A stretch of DNA of 64,000 bases, taken from NCBI RefSeq assembly GCF_000426685.1, contig NZ_KE384553.1:166656-230655 (forward strand). Reading direction: 5' to 3'. The translations under genes and the position numbers were made by a program. The notes under the pieces are model-generated. The model saw only the letters and a list, made by a program, of their open reading frames with translations, had not been told where the DNA came from and searched no databases. Shown piece by piece: positions 25,611-33,852 of this stretch; the stretch's first letter is position 1; each line of letters begins with the position of its first letter. The DNA comes from Solimonas flava DSM 18980. Lineage in GTDB: Bacteria > Pseudomonadota > Gammaproteobacteria > Nevskiales > Nevskiaceae.

Positions 25611-26816
25611 ATGATCCATCTCGAAACGCCGAGCAAGTTCCGCGCGCTGGTCGAGCAGGCGCATCAGGTCGCTGCCGAGATCTTCCGGCCGAACTCGCGC
25701 CGCTACGATCGCGCCGAGCACGAATACCCGAAGGAACTCGACATGCTCGGCGCGCTGCTCGACGGCATGAACGCCAGCGGCGTCGGCGGTGCCGGCGCCG
25801 CCGGCGTGCGCCGCGAGAGCGCGCAAGGCGAGGGCAACCGCAACGGCACCAATCTGTCGACCGCGCTCGGCACCATGGAACTGTGCTGGGGCGACGTCGG
25901 CTTTCTGCTGTCGATGCCGCGCCAGGGGCTCGGCAACGCGGCGATCGCCTCGGTGGCGAGCGAGGAACAGCTGCAGCGCTTCGCCGGCCGCTGGGCGGCG
26001 ATGGCGATCACCGAGCCGCACTGCGGTTCCGATTCGGCGGCGATCCGCACCACGGCGCGCCTCGACGGCGACCACTACGTGCTCAACGGCGACAAGATCT
26101 TCGTCACCGCCGGCGCGCGCGCCGAACTGGTCGTCGTCTGGGCGACGCTGGATCGCAGTGTCGGCCGCGCCGCGATCAAGTCCTTCGTCGTCGAGAAAGG
26201 CACGCCGGGCTTCGAGCTCGTGCGCCTCGAACACAAGCTCGGCATTCGCGCCTCGGACACCGCGCAGTTCGCGCTGCGCGACTGCCGGGTGCCGAAGCAG
26301 AATCTGCTCGGCGATCCGGCGATCAACGTCGAGAAGGGCTTTGCCGGCGTCATGCAGACCTTCGACAACACGCGGCCGCTGGTCGCGGCGATGGCGGTCG
26401 GACTGGCGCGGGCCTGCATCGAGGAGACGCAGCGCCTGCTGGCGCAGGCCGGCGTCGAGGTCGATTACGACCGGCCGGCGTACGCGCAGCCGGCCGCGGC
26501 CGCCGAGCTGCTGAGGCTCGAAGCCGATTACGAAGCGGCACGACTGCTGACGCTGCAGGCGGCGTGGATGGCCGACAACCGCAAGCCGAATTCGCTGCAG
26601 GCCAGCCAGGCCAAGGCCAAGGCCGGCCGCGCCTGCGTCGACATCGCGCTCAAGTGCGTCGAGCTGTGCGGCAGCGCCGGCTACGGCGAGAGCGAGCTGC
26701 TCGAGAAATGGGCGCGCGACGCCAAGATTCTCGACATCTTCGAGGGCACGCAGCAGATCCAGCTGCTGATCATCGCGCGCCGCCTGCTCGGCAAGACCTC
26801 CGCCGAGCTGAAATAG
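25611..26816 (+). CDS. Acyl-CoA dehydrogenase
   Basis: A 401-residue acyl-CoA dehydrogenase. FAD-site segments AMAITEPHCGSDSAAIRTTA, LNGDKIFVTAGARAELVVVWATLD and LRDCRVPKQNLLG are clear. The active-site stretch is DAKILDIFEGTQQIQL, containing the catalytic Glu. It oxidises the alpha-beta bond of an acyl-CoA with an electron-transfer flavoprotein as acceptor; chain-length specificity cannot be told. It starts 10 bp after the preceding ACAD gene, so the two are co-translated. Confidence 0.92.
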   Translation: MIHLETPSKFRALVEQAHQVAAEIFRPNSRRYDRAEHEYPKELDMLGALLDGMNASGVGGAGAAGVRRESAQGEGNRNGTNLSTALGTMELCWGDVGFLLSMPRQGLGNAAIASVASEEQLQRFAGRWAAMAITEPHCGSDSAAIRTTARLDGDHYVLNGDKIFVTAGARAELVVVWATLDRSVGRAAIKSFVVEKGTPGFELVRLEHKLGIRASDTAQFALRDCRVPKQNLLGDPAINVEKGFAGVMQTFDNTRPLVAAMAVGLARACIEETQRLLAQAGVEVDYDRPAYAQPAAAAELLRLEADYEAARLLTLQAAWMADNRKPNSLQASQAKAKAGRACVDIALKCVELCGSAGYGESELLEKWARDAKILDIFEGTQQIQLLIIARRLLGKTSAELK

Positions 26817-26958
26817 GACGCCGTTCTCCGCGCCGGCGCGACGGCCGTCGCGCGCCGCCGTGTCCGCCGCAGTGCGCGTGCGGCCGTCGGCCGGTCGCGC
26901 GAAGCGCCGCCGCCGGCTACGCTTCGCCGCCATTCCCGGAGCTTTCGGAGTCTTTGCC

Positions 26959-27774
26959 ATGCAGCAGGAGTTCGGCGCCCGCGTGCGCCTCGAGATCGAC
27001 GGCGGCATCGCCGTCGTCACGCTGATCCGCGCCGAGCGTCACAACGGCATGGACTTTCCGATGCTCAAGGCCATGCTCGCCGCGCAGCGCGTGCTGCGCC
27101 GGCGCCGCGAGGTGCGCGCGGCGATTCTCTGCGGTGACGGCGCCTCGTTCTGCGCCGGCCTCGACTTCAAGTCGGTCGCGGCCAAACCCGCGCTGATGGC
27201 GAAGCTCTACGCCAAGCTGTGGTGGCCGTTCATGAACGCCTTCCAGCGCTTCAGCCTCGGCTGGCGGCAGATGCCGTTTCCGGTGATCGCCGCCGTGCAC
27301 GGCAACTGCTTCGGCGCCGGCATGCAGCTGGCGCTCGGCGCCGACCTGCGCATCGCGCGCGCCGACGCGCAGCTGTCGGTCATGGAGGCCAAGTGGGGTC
27401 TCATTCCGGACATGGGCGGCAGCGTGCTGCTGCGCGAGCTGGTGCCGATCGACGTCGCCAAGGAACTGACGTTCAGCGCGCGCATCTTCAGCGGCGCCGA
27501 GGCCAAGGCGCTGGGCCTGGTCACGCACCTGGCCGACGAGCCGCTGGTGGCGGCGCGCGCGCTGGCCGCCGAATTCACGGCGCGCTCGCCGGACGCGCTG
27601 GCCGCCGCCAAGTTCCTGCTGCAGCGCGCCTGGGCGGCCGGCGAGCACCGTGCGCTGGCGCTCGAGCGCGGCTACCAGCGCCGCATCATCGGCAAGGCCA
27701 ACCAGCGCGTCGCCGTCGCCCGCAACCTGAAGAAGGCCGAGCAGCCGTTCGGCGCGCGCCGCCTCGAACGCTGA
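26959..27774 (+). CDS. Crotonase-family protein, possible dienoyl-CoA isomerase
   Basis: A 271-residue crotonase starting MQQEFGARVRLEIDGG at 26959 (GGAG upstream; an in-frame ATG at 26860 extends into low-complexity sequence). Oxyanion-hole segments are GASFCAGLDF and HGNCFGAGMQLALGADLRIA. The hydratase glutamate of the first site is replaced by Gln123, while Glu143 and Asp151 (EAKWGLIPD) are spaced as the catalytic pair of delta-3,5-delta-2,4-dienoyl-CoA isomerase. This favours an isomerase of unsaturated fatty-acid oxidation over a plain hydratase. It ends the lipid block. Confidence 0.8.
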   Translation: MQQEFGARVRLEIDGGIAVVTLIRAERHNGMDFPMLKAMLAAQRVLRRRREVRAAILCGDGASFCAGLDFKSVAAKPALMAKLYAKLWWPFMNAFQRFSLGWRQMPFPVIAAVHGNCFGAGMQLALGADLRIARADAQLSVMEAKWGLIPDMGGSVLLRELVPIDVAKELTFSARIFSGAEAKALGLVTHLADEPLVAARALAAEFTARSPDALAAAKFLLQRAWAAGEHRALALERGYQRRIIGKANQRVAVARNLKKAEQPFGARRLER

Positions 27775-27794
27775 GCGGCCGCCGCGGGCCGGGT

Positions 27795-28544
27795 TCAGTA
27801 GCGGTAGTGGCGGAAGCCGATCGGCTGGTCGATGTCGAACTCGCCGATCGCCGGTCGGTAGTGGCCCGGGAACGGTGGGAAGCGGCCGATGCGGCGCACC
27901 ACGTCGAGCGCCTCGGCATCGAGCATGGCGTGGCCGCTGCTGCGCAGCAGTGTCGCCGACAGCACGCGGCCGTCGCGCGCCAGATGCATGCGCACGATCG
28001 CGTCGCCCTCGTAGCCGTACTGGCGGGCGCTCCACGGGTAGCGCTGGCTCAGATCGATGAGCCGCGCGATGCGGCGCAGATAGTCGAGCGGCGGCGGCAC
28101 GTCCGTTTCGGCCTCCGGCGGCGGCGCGGCCGCGGCTTGCGCGGCGGCCTCGGCCATTGCGCCTGCCGCTGCCGCTGCAGCGGCTGAATCCTCGATCCGG
28201 GACGGCGTCGGTGCCGGCTGAACAGTCGCCGCGGCCGCAGTCGGCGTTGCGGCGCTCGCCGCCGCCGCGCGGCGGGCGGCGGGCTGGCGCGCAGTGGTCG
28301 GGTGCGCGGCCGCCGGTGCCGGCGCCGAGGCGCGCTGGGTAACGGCGGACGGCAGCTGCACGAGCGTCAGGCCCGGGCTCGCCGCGGCCGGACGCGGCGG
28401 CTGGCGCGCCGGCAACAGCAGCGCCAGCAGCACGGCGACGTGCAGCAGCACGGACAGCGTCAGCGCGGACGAGCGCTCCGGCTTCGAGGCGGCGATGATC
28501 GGACTCCTGCGCGCCGTCCCTGGCGCGCCGCTTTCGTCATGCAA
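27795..28544 (-). CDS. TonB-like energy transducer
   Basis: A 249-residue protein of TonB layout: a membrane segment at about residues 29-46 (LTLSVLLHVAVLLALLLPA), an Ala/Pro-rich spacer (about 50-150) and a C-terminal TonB domain with YGYEGDAIVRMHLARDGRVLSATLLRSSGHAMLDAEALDVVRRIGRFPPFP (in parts). TonB passes energy from the inner membrane to outer-membrane receptors. No exbB, exbD or receptor gene is adjacent, so its partner is unknown. It is convergent with the crotonase gene. Confidence 0.85.
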   Translation of the reverse strand: MHDESGAPGTARRSPIIAASKPERSSALTLSVLLHVAVLLALLLPARQPPRPAAASPGLTLVQLPSAVTQRASAPAPAAAHPTTARQPAARRAAAASAATPTAAAATVQPAPTPSRIEDSAAAAAAAGAMAEAAAQAAAAPPPEAETDVPPPLDYLRRIARLIDLSQRYPWSARQYGYEGDAIVRMHLARDGRVLSATLLRSSGHAMLDAEALDVVRRIGRFPPFPGHYRPAIGEFDIDQPIGFRHYRY

Positions 28545-28805
28545 GCGCCACGCCGGATCCGGCCGGACCCGGACGCCCGGGCCGGCCGCGAACGTGGCCG
28601 CGCGGACAGGGGGTGCGCGGGCGCGGCTTCGTCATCTCTGACAGGGACCGCGCGAAAGCGGCCGGGCGGCGCAGGCGTGCACTTGCATGTCGCGGCTCAG
28701 CCGCGACAATAGCGGACCCGATGGCAGAGCCGCCGCCCCGCAGGCGGCTGGCGTCCGCGGGGGTGCGGCCGGCCCCGGGACCTCCATCCAACGCTGCGTG
28801 AGAAC

Positions 28806-30044
28806 ATGACGGATTCCCAGATTTCCAAGGCCGACGTGGTGATCGTCGGCGCCGGCCAGGCCGGCAGCGAGCTCGCTTCGTCGCTGCGTCAGCAGGGCTT
28901 TGCCGGCAGCATCGTGCTGATCGGCGACGAGCCTTACCTGCCGTATCGCCGCCCGCCGCTGTCGAAGACCTTCCTCGCCGGCGAGGCGACGCTCGAATCG
29001 CTGTTCATCAAGACGCAGGCGGTCTACGAGAAGAACCAGATCGACTGCCGGGTCGGCATCGGCGTCGAGGCGATCGACCGCGCCGCGCATCGCGTGCGCC
29101 TGTTCGATGGCAGCGTGATCGAATACGGCAAGCTGGCGCTCGCCACCGGCGGCCGGCCGCGGCGCCTGTCGCTGCCCGGCGCCGAGCACGACAACGTGCA
29201 TTACGTGCGCACGATCGCCGACATCGAGGCGCTGAAGGCGCAATTCGGCGCGGGCCGCCGGCTGCTCATCATCGGCGGCGGCTACATCGGACTCGAAGCG
29301 GCGGCGGTCGGCATCAAGAAGGGCCTGGACGTCACCGTCGTCGAGGCCGCGCCGCGCGTGCTGGCGCGCGTCACCGCGCCGGAGATCTCGGCATTCTACG
29401 AACGCCTGCATCGCGGCCGCGGCGTCAAGCTGCACACCGGTGTCGGCGTGCACGGCTTCGAGGGCAGCGGTCGCGTCGAGGCGGTCGTGCTGACCGACGG
29501 CACGCGGCTGCCGGCCGACCTGGTCATCGCCGGCATCGGCCTGATCCCGAATACCGAGCTGGCCGAGGCGGCGGGCTTGGCGATCGACAACGGCATCGTC
29601 GTCGACTGCTATGCACGCACCGCCGATCCGGACGTCTACGCGCTCGGCGATTGCAGCAACCACGAGAACCTGTTCTTCGACCGCCGCATGCGGCTCGAAT
29701 CGGTGCCGAACGCCATCGAGCAGGGCCGCGTCGCCGCCGCCGCGATCGTCGGCAAGGCGGTGCCGTACAACGCCGTGCCGTGGTTCTGGTCGGACCAGTA
29801 CGAGCTCAAGCTGCAGATGGTCGGCCTGTCGCAGGGCTACGACCGCCTCGTCGTGCGCGGCAGCCTCGACGGCGAGTCGTTCGCGGCGTTCTACCTGAAG
29901 GACGGCGTGGTGATCTCGGCCGACGCGGTGAACCGGCCGCAGGATTTCATGGTCGCCAAGAAGCTGGTCGCCGACCGGGTGCGCGTCGATCCCGCGCAGC
30001 TGGCTGACGAAGCCTTCATCCTCAAATCCCTGCTGGCGGCATGA
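28806..30044 (+). CDS. FAD-dependent ferredoxin reductase (rhodocoxin/putidaredoxin reductase type)
   Basis: A 412-residue flavoprotein. The FAD motif GAGQAG is at residues 15-20, YRRPPLSKTFL is the flavin-contact region, the NAD(P)H motif GGGYIGLE is at residues 157-164, and YALGDCSNHEN is the second FAD motif. This is the family that passes electrons from NADH to a [2Fe-2S] ferredoxin for P450 or dioxygenase systems. No ferredoxin or oxygenase gene is adjacent. It is divergent from the TonB-like gene with 261 bp between them. Confidence 0.92.
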   Translation: MTDSQISKADVVIVGAGQAGSELASSLRQQGFAGSIVLIGDEPYLPYRRPPLSKTFLAGEATLESLFIKTQAVYEKNQIDCRVGIGVEAIDRAAHRVRLFDGSVIEYGKLALATGGRPRRLSLPGAEHDNVHYVRTIADIEALKAQFGAGRRLLIIGGGYIGLEAAAVGIKKGLDVTVVEAAPRVLARVTAPEISAFYERLHRGRGVKLHTGVGVHGFEGSGRVEAVVLTDGTRLPADLVIAGIGLIPNTELAEAAGLAIDNGIVVDCYARTADPDVYALGDCSNHENLFFDRRMRLESVPNAIEQGRVAAAAIVGKAVPYNAVPWFWSDQYELKLQMVGLSQGYDRLVVRGSLDGESFAAFYLKDGVVISADAVNRPQDFMVAKKLVADRVRVDPAQLADEAFILKSLLAA

Positions 30045-30195
30045 TGAGTGCTAGCAGAACGAGCCGGCTGGCCGCGCGCGATCGCGTCCGGCGTGCACGT
30101 CCGTTCCCGATCGGCGAAGATGCGGGAGCGGTACACCCATAAGAACGCCGGCAGGACCGGTGTTCCCGTGAACCCGAAGCAAACAGACCCCTATC

Positions 30196-31407
30196 ATGCG
30201 CACATCCCTAGCTCCCCTGATGATGGCCGCCGCGCTGCTGCTCGGCGCGCAAACCGTTCACGCCGCCGACACGCTGCGCCCCGAGGTCGGTGAGCCGCTG
30301 CAGAAGGCCCAGACCCTGATCCAGGGCAAGAAGTACAAGGACGCACTGCAGCAGGTCGACGCTGCCGCCAAGGTCGGCAGCCTGACGCCATACGAGAGCT
30401 ATATCGTCGAGCGCATGCGTGCCGCCGCCGCGACCGGCGCCGGCGACACCAATACCGCGATCAAGGCCTACGAGGCCGTGCTGGCCTCGCCGCAGATGTC
30501 GGCCGGCGAGAAGACGCAGACCTATGACGTGGTCGCCAAGCTGGCCTATGCCGGCCGCAACTACGGCAAGGCCGCCGAATACATCCAGAAGTACCGCAGC
30601 GCCGGCGGCAGCAGCGCGCAGACGCTCGGCCTGCTGCCGCAGGTCCTCTACCAGGCCGGCGATCTCGCCGGCGCGCAGCGCGAGCTGAACGCGCAGATCG
30701 GCACGCTCGAAAAGGCCGGCCAGAAGCCGACCGAGACGCAGCTGCAGCTGCTCGCCCAGCTGGGCCTCAAGCAGAACAACCAGGCGGCCTATACCGCCGC
30801 GCTCGAAAAGCTGGTCACCTACTACCCGAAGCGCGACTACTGGCTTGACGTCATCATCCGCACCTCGAACAAGCCGGGCTTCTCCGATCGCCTGACGCTC
30901 GATCTGTTCCGCGTCAAGAAGATGACCGGCACGCTCGAAAAGGCGAGCGATTTCATGGAGGCCGCCCAGCTGGCGCTGCAGGCCGGCTTCCCGGGCGAAG
31001 CCGACCAGTACGTCAAGCTCGGCTATGACAAGAAGGTACTCGGGACCGGCAGCGACGCCGAGCGCCACAAGCGCCTCAAGGATCTGGTCGCCAAGAAGAT
31101 CGCCGAGAACAAGCCGGCGCTGGCCGAGGCCGAGAAGCAGGCTGCCGCCGAAGCCGACGGCGAGGCGCTGGTCAAGGCCGGCCTCAACCGCGTCGGTTAC
31201 GGCGACTACGCCGCCGGCATCGCGCTGATCCAGCAGGGCATCAAGAAGGATGCGCTGAAGAAGCCGGACGAGGCCAAGCTGCATCTCGGCTACGCCCAGC
31301 TGCTCGGCGGCAAGACCGACGACGCGCTCAAGACGCTGAAGACGGTGCAGGGCAAGGACGGCTCCGCCGACCTCGCGCGCCTCTACTCGCTGACCGCCCG
31401 CAAGTAA
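30196..31407 (+). CDS. Secreted TPR-like repeat protein
   Basis: A 403-residue protein with a signal peptide (MRTSLAPLMMAAALLLGAQTVHA). The rest is helical with TPR-like units such as YKDALQQVDAAAKVGSLTPYE, NTAIKAYEAVLASPQ, YGKAAEYIQKYRSAGG and DDALKTLKTVQGKDG. There is a Lys/Ala-rich linker near residues 295-325. It should be periplasmic and mediate protein contacts; no specific partner is evident. It stands alone and is followed by a strong terminator. Confidence 0.8.
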   Translation: MRTSLAPLMMAAALLLGAQTVHAADTLRPEVGEPLQKAQTLIQGKKYKDALQQVDAAAKVGSLTPYESYIVERMRAAAATGAGDTNTAIKAYEAVLASPQMSAGEKTQTYDVVAKLAYAGRNYGKAAEYIQKYRSAGGSSAQTLGLLPQVLYQAGDLAGAQRELNAQIGTLEKAGQKPTETQLQLLAQLGLKQNNQAAYTAALEKLVTYYPKRDYWLDVIIRTSNKPGFSDRLTLDLFRVKKMTGTLEKASDFMEAAQLALQAGFPGEADQYVKLGYDKKVLGTGSDAERHKRLKDLVAKKIAENKPALAEAEKQAAAEADGEALVKAGLNRVGYGDYAAGIALIQQGIKKDALKKPDEAKLHLGYAQLLGGKTDDALKTLKTVQGKDGSADLARLYSLTARK

Positions 31408-31445
31408 GCCGGCGCCGCCTGCGGCGGCGTGGGCAGCAGACCCGA

Positions 31446-31473
31446 GGGCGCACCGTCGCGGTGCGCCCTTTTT
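31446..31473 (+). terminator. Intrinsic terminator of the TPR-like gene
   Basis: GGGCGCACC pairs with GGTGCGCCC across GTCGC, followed by TTTTT, 38 bp after the stop codon. Confidence 0.92.
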
Positions 31474-31493
31474 CATTGCGGGGCGGGGCGGGG

Positions 31494-32186
31494 CTAGACG
31501 CGCCCGGACACCGGAATCAGCGCGCCGGTGATCGCCGCGGCGCGCGCCGACAGCAGGAAGACGATGACGTCGGCGAGCTGTTCCGGACGCACCCAGCGGC
31601 CGAAGTCGGCATCCGGCATGTCGTGCCGGTTCGGCGGCGTGTCGATGATGCTCGGCAGTACCGCGTTGACAGTGACGCCGCGGTCCTTCAGTTCTTCCGC
31701 CAGCGCCTCGGTCAGCCGCGCGACGCCGGCCTTCGAGGCGGCGTAGGCGCCGAGACCGGCGCCGGCCTTCAGCGCCGCGCCGGCGGCGATGTTGACGATG
31801 CCGCCGCCGCGGGCGAGCAGCAGCGGCAGCGCCGCGCGGCTGGCGGCGACCGCCGTGCGCAGATTGAGCCCGTAGAGGAAATCCCAGGTTTCGAGGCTGC
31901 CGGCTTCGAGCGTCTCCCAGCGAAAGCCGCCGGCGACGTTGACCAGCGCGTCGAGGCCGCCGCCGCGGCCGATTTCCGCGAACAGCGCCTCGGCGGCCCC
32001 GGGCGCGGCCAGATCGACGCCGCCGTACAGGCGGCTGCCGGCGAGCGCCGGCGCCGGTTCGGCCGGCGGCGCGGCGCGGTCGATGGCGATGGTCTGCGCG
32101 CCGGCGGCACGCGCCGCGGCGATGACGGCGCGGCCGAGACTGCCGAAGCCGCCGGTGACGGCGACGATCTTGCCCTCTAGCTCCAC
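31494..32186 (-). CDS. Short-chain dehydrogenase lacking the usual catalytic serine
   Basis: A 230-residue SDR. The GTG at 32186 is chosen because AAGGAGG lies 7 bp upstream and the protein then opens MELEGKIVAVTGGFGSLG; a longer frame to 32387 has no SDR-like sequence. The cofactor motif is TGGFGSLG. Tyr148 and Lys152 (YAASK) are present, but the position 13 residues before the Tyr, normally the catalytic Ser, is Ala135 (NIAAGAALKAG). Dihydropteridine reductase likewise lacks that serine, so a related quinonoid or flavin-type substrate is possible (inference). It is divergent from astC. Confidence 0.85.
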   Translation of the reverse strand: MELEGKIVAVTGGFGSLGRAVIAAARAAGAQTIAIDRAAPPAEPAPALAGSRLYGGVDLAAPGAAEALFAEIGRGGGLDALVNVAGGFRWETLEAGSLETWDFLYGLNLRTAVAASRAALPLLLARGGGIVNIAAGAALKAGAGLGAYAASKAGVARLTEALAEELKDRGVTVNAVLPSIIDTPPNRHDMPDADFGRWVRPEQLADVIVFLLSARAAAITGALIPVSGRV

Positions 32187-32311
32187 GATGCTGCCTCCTT
32201 CGCCGCCGCGGATCGGGCGGCCGATGTCGTCCTGACTGTAGCGGCGCGCGGCCGCGGCCCGCCTCCGCCAAAGGCAGCAGGCCGGCCCCGCGCTGCGCGT
32301 CGCGGCCCGCT

Positions 32312-32320
32312 TGCTATAAT
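32312..32320 (+). promoter_or_regulatory. Extended -10 promoter upstream of astC
   Basis: TGCTATAAT, a perfect -10 with the TGn extension, at 32312-32320. No good -35 is visible, which an extended -10 can tolerate. Transcription would start near 32327, giving a leader of about 98 nt that contains a terminator. Confidence 0.65.
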
Positions 32321-32354
32321 CGCGCGGCCCGGCCGCCAATGGCCGGCCCGATCG

Positions 32355-32379
32355 ATCCCGCCGCCGCGCGGGATTTTTT
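32355..32379 (+). terminator. Attenuator-like terminator in the astC leader
   Basis: ATCCCGC (32355-32361) pairs with GCGGGAT (32368-32374), followed by TTTTTC. It lies about 30 nt after the predicted transcription start and 46 bp before the astC ATG, so it could abort transcription early. Confidence 0.7.
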
Positions 32380-32424
32380 CGTTCCACCTACGGTTGCGTC
32401 ATCGTTACAGACGCTGAGGTCGAG

Positions 32425-33654
32425 ATGTCCACGTCCGTCACGCGCCAGACCTTCGACGAGGTCATGGTTCCGAACTACCAGCCCGCCGACATCATTCCGG
32501 TGCGCGGTCAGGGTTCGCGCTGGTGGGACCAGCAGGGACGAGAGTACGTCGACTTCGCCGGCGGCATCGCGGTGACGGTGCTCGGCCACGCGCACCCGGC
32601 GATGGTCGAGGCGCTCGACGCGCAGGCGCACAAGCTCTGGCATCTGTCGAACGTGATGACCAACGAGCCGGCGCTGAAGCTGGCGCAGCGGCTCACCGAG
32701 CTGACTTTCGCCGAACGCGTGTTCTTCTGCAATTCCGGCGCCGAGGCCAACGAGGCCGCGTTCAAGCTGGCGCGGCGCTGGGGCAACACCCGTTACGGCG
32801 CGCACAAGAACACCATCATCTCGTTCTTCAACGCCTTCCACGGCCGCACGCTGTTCACGGTCTGCGTCGGCGGCCAGGCCAAGTACACGCAGGGCTTCGA
32901 GCCGCTGCCGGGCGGCATCCGGCACCTGCCGTACAACGACGTCGCCGCGCTCGAGGCGGCGATGAACGACACGGTCTGCGCGATCGTCGTCGAGCCGATC
33001 CAGGGCGAGGGCGGGCTGTTGCCGGCCTCGCCGGAGTTCCTGCAGGCGGCGCGCGCGCTGTGCGACAAGTATCAGGCGCTGCTGGTGTTCGATGAAGTGC
33101 AGACCGGCAACGGCCGCACCGGCTCGCTCTACGCCTACCAGCAGTGCGGCGTGACGCCGGACGTGATGACCACGGCCAAGGGCCTCGGCGGCGGCTTCCC
33201 GATCGGCGCGATGCTGACGACCGCCGACGTCGCCAAGGCACTGCCGTTCGGCACGCATGGTTCGACCTACGGCGGCAACCCGCTGGCCTGCGCGGTCGCC
33301 GGTGCGGTGCTCGACGAGATCACCAAGCCGGCGCTGCAGCAGAACGTTGCGGCGCGCGCGCAGCAGCTGCGCGACGGTCTCGACCAGCTCGGTCGCCGCT
33401 ACGGCCTGTCCGGCACGCCGCGCGGCCAGGGCCTGCTGATCGGCGCGCCGGTCAGCGAGGCCTGGAAGGGACGCGCCAAGGAGATCGTCAACGCGGCGCT
33501 CGCCGAAGGCGTCTGGCTGCTGGTCGCCGGCCCCGACGTGCTGCGCTTCGCGCCGGCGCTGAACATCACCGAAGCCGACGTCAGCGAAGGTCTGGCGCGG
33601 CTCGAACGTGCCATGCAGAAGCTCGCCGCGGTGCCGGCGGCCGTCAACGGTTAG
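32425..33654 (+). CDS. astC: Succinylornithine/acetylornithine aminotransferase
   Basis: A 409-residue class III PLP aminotransferase of the AstC/ArgD type. PLP-site features are [36 protein letters not shown] and TTAKGLGGG with the Schiff-base Lys252. It transfers the amino group of N-succinylornithine to 2-oxoglutarate in arginine catabolism; the same enzyme type also serves acetylornithine in arginine synthesis. The AST assignment rests on astB, astD and astA elsewhere in the window, from which it is separated by more than 6 kb. Its leader carries an attenuator-like terminator. Confidence 0.88.
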   Translation: MSTSVTRQTFDEVMVPNYQPADIIPVRGQGSRWWDQQGREYVDFAGGIAVTVLGHAHPAMVEALDAQAHKLWHLSNVMTNEPALKLAQRLTELTFAERVFFCNSGAEANEAAFKLARRWGNTRYGAHKNTIISFFNAFHGRTLFTVCVGGQAKYTQGFEPLPGGIRHLPYNDVAALEAAMNDTVCAIVVEPIQGEGGLLPASPEFLQAARALCDKYQALLVFDEVQTGNGRTGSLYAYQQCGVTPDVMTTAKGLGGGFPIGAMLTTADVAKALPFGTHGSTYGGNPLACAVAGAVLDEITKPALQQNVAARAQQLRDGLDQLGRRYGLSGTPRGQGLLIGAPVSEAWKGRAKEIVNAALAEGVWLLVAGPDVLRFAPALNITEADVSEGLARLERAMQKLAAVPAAVNG

Positions 33655-33673
33655 ACGCGGCGCGGCGCGATGT

Positions 33674-33702
33674 AAAAAAGGCGGCCTTCGGGCCGCCTTT
33701 TT
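33674..33702. terminator. Intrinsic terminator of astC
   Basis: GGCGGCC pairs with GGCCGCC around a stable TTCG loop, with TTTTTC after it on the plus strand and an A-tract before it, so it can also work from the opposite side. Confidence 0.93.
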
Positions 33703-33807
33703 CGTTCGTGTGCATCAGGGCGCGGCGATGTCGGCGGTCCACTCCGCGGCGGTCTTGTGGTCGTTGACGGGCGGCCGACCTGCCCGTGCGGTTTGTGCTC
33801 CAGAACG

Positions 33808-33840
33808 AAAAAGGGCGGCCCGTAAGGCCGCCCCTTTCTT
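33808..33840. terminator. Terminator of the Ig-like lipoprotein gene
   Basis: GGGCGGCC (33813-33820) pairs with GGCCGCCC (33826-33833), loop CGTAA. On the minus strand TTTTT follows, ending the gene whose stop is at 33853. The plus side reads CTTTCTT. The 105 bp between this and the astC terminator hold nothing recognisable. Confidence 0.88.
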
Positions 33841-33852
33841 GTTGCAGACGCT

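Noticed and set aside
32340-32424. Leader peptide controlling astC by ribosome-mediated attenuation
   Set aside because: A short frame ([17 protein letters not shown]) starts at 32340, but it has no convincing SD and is not rich in arginine or a related amino acid.
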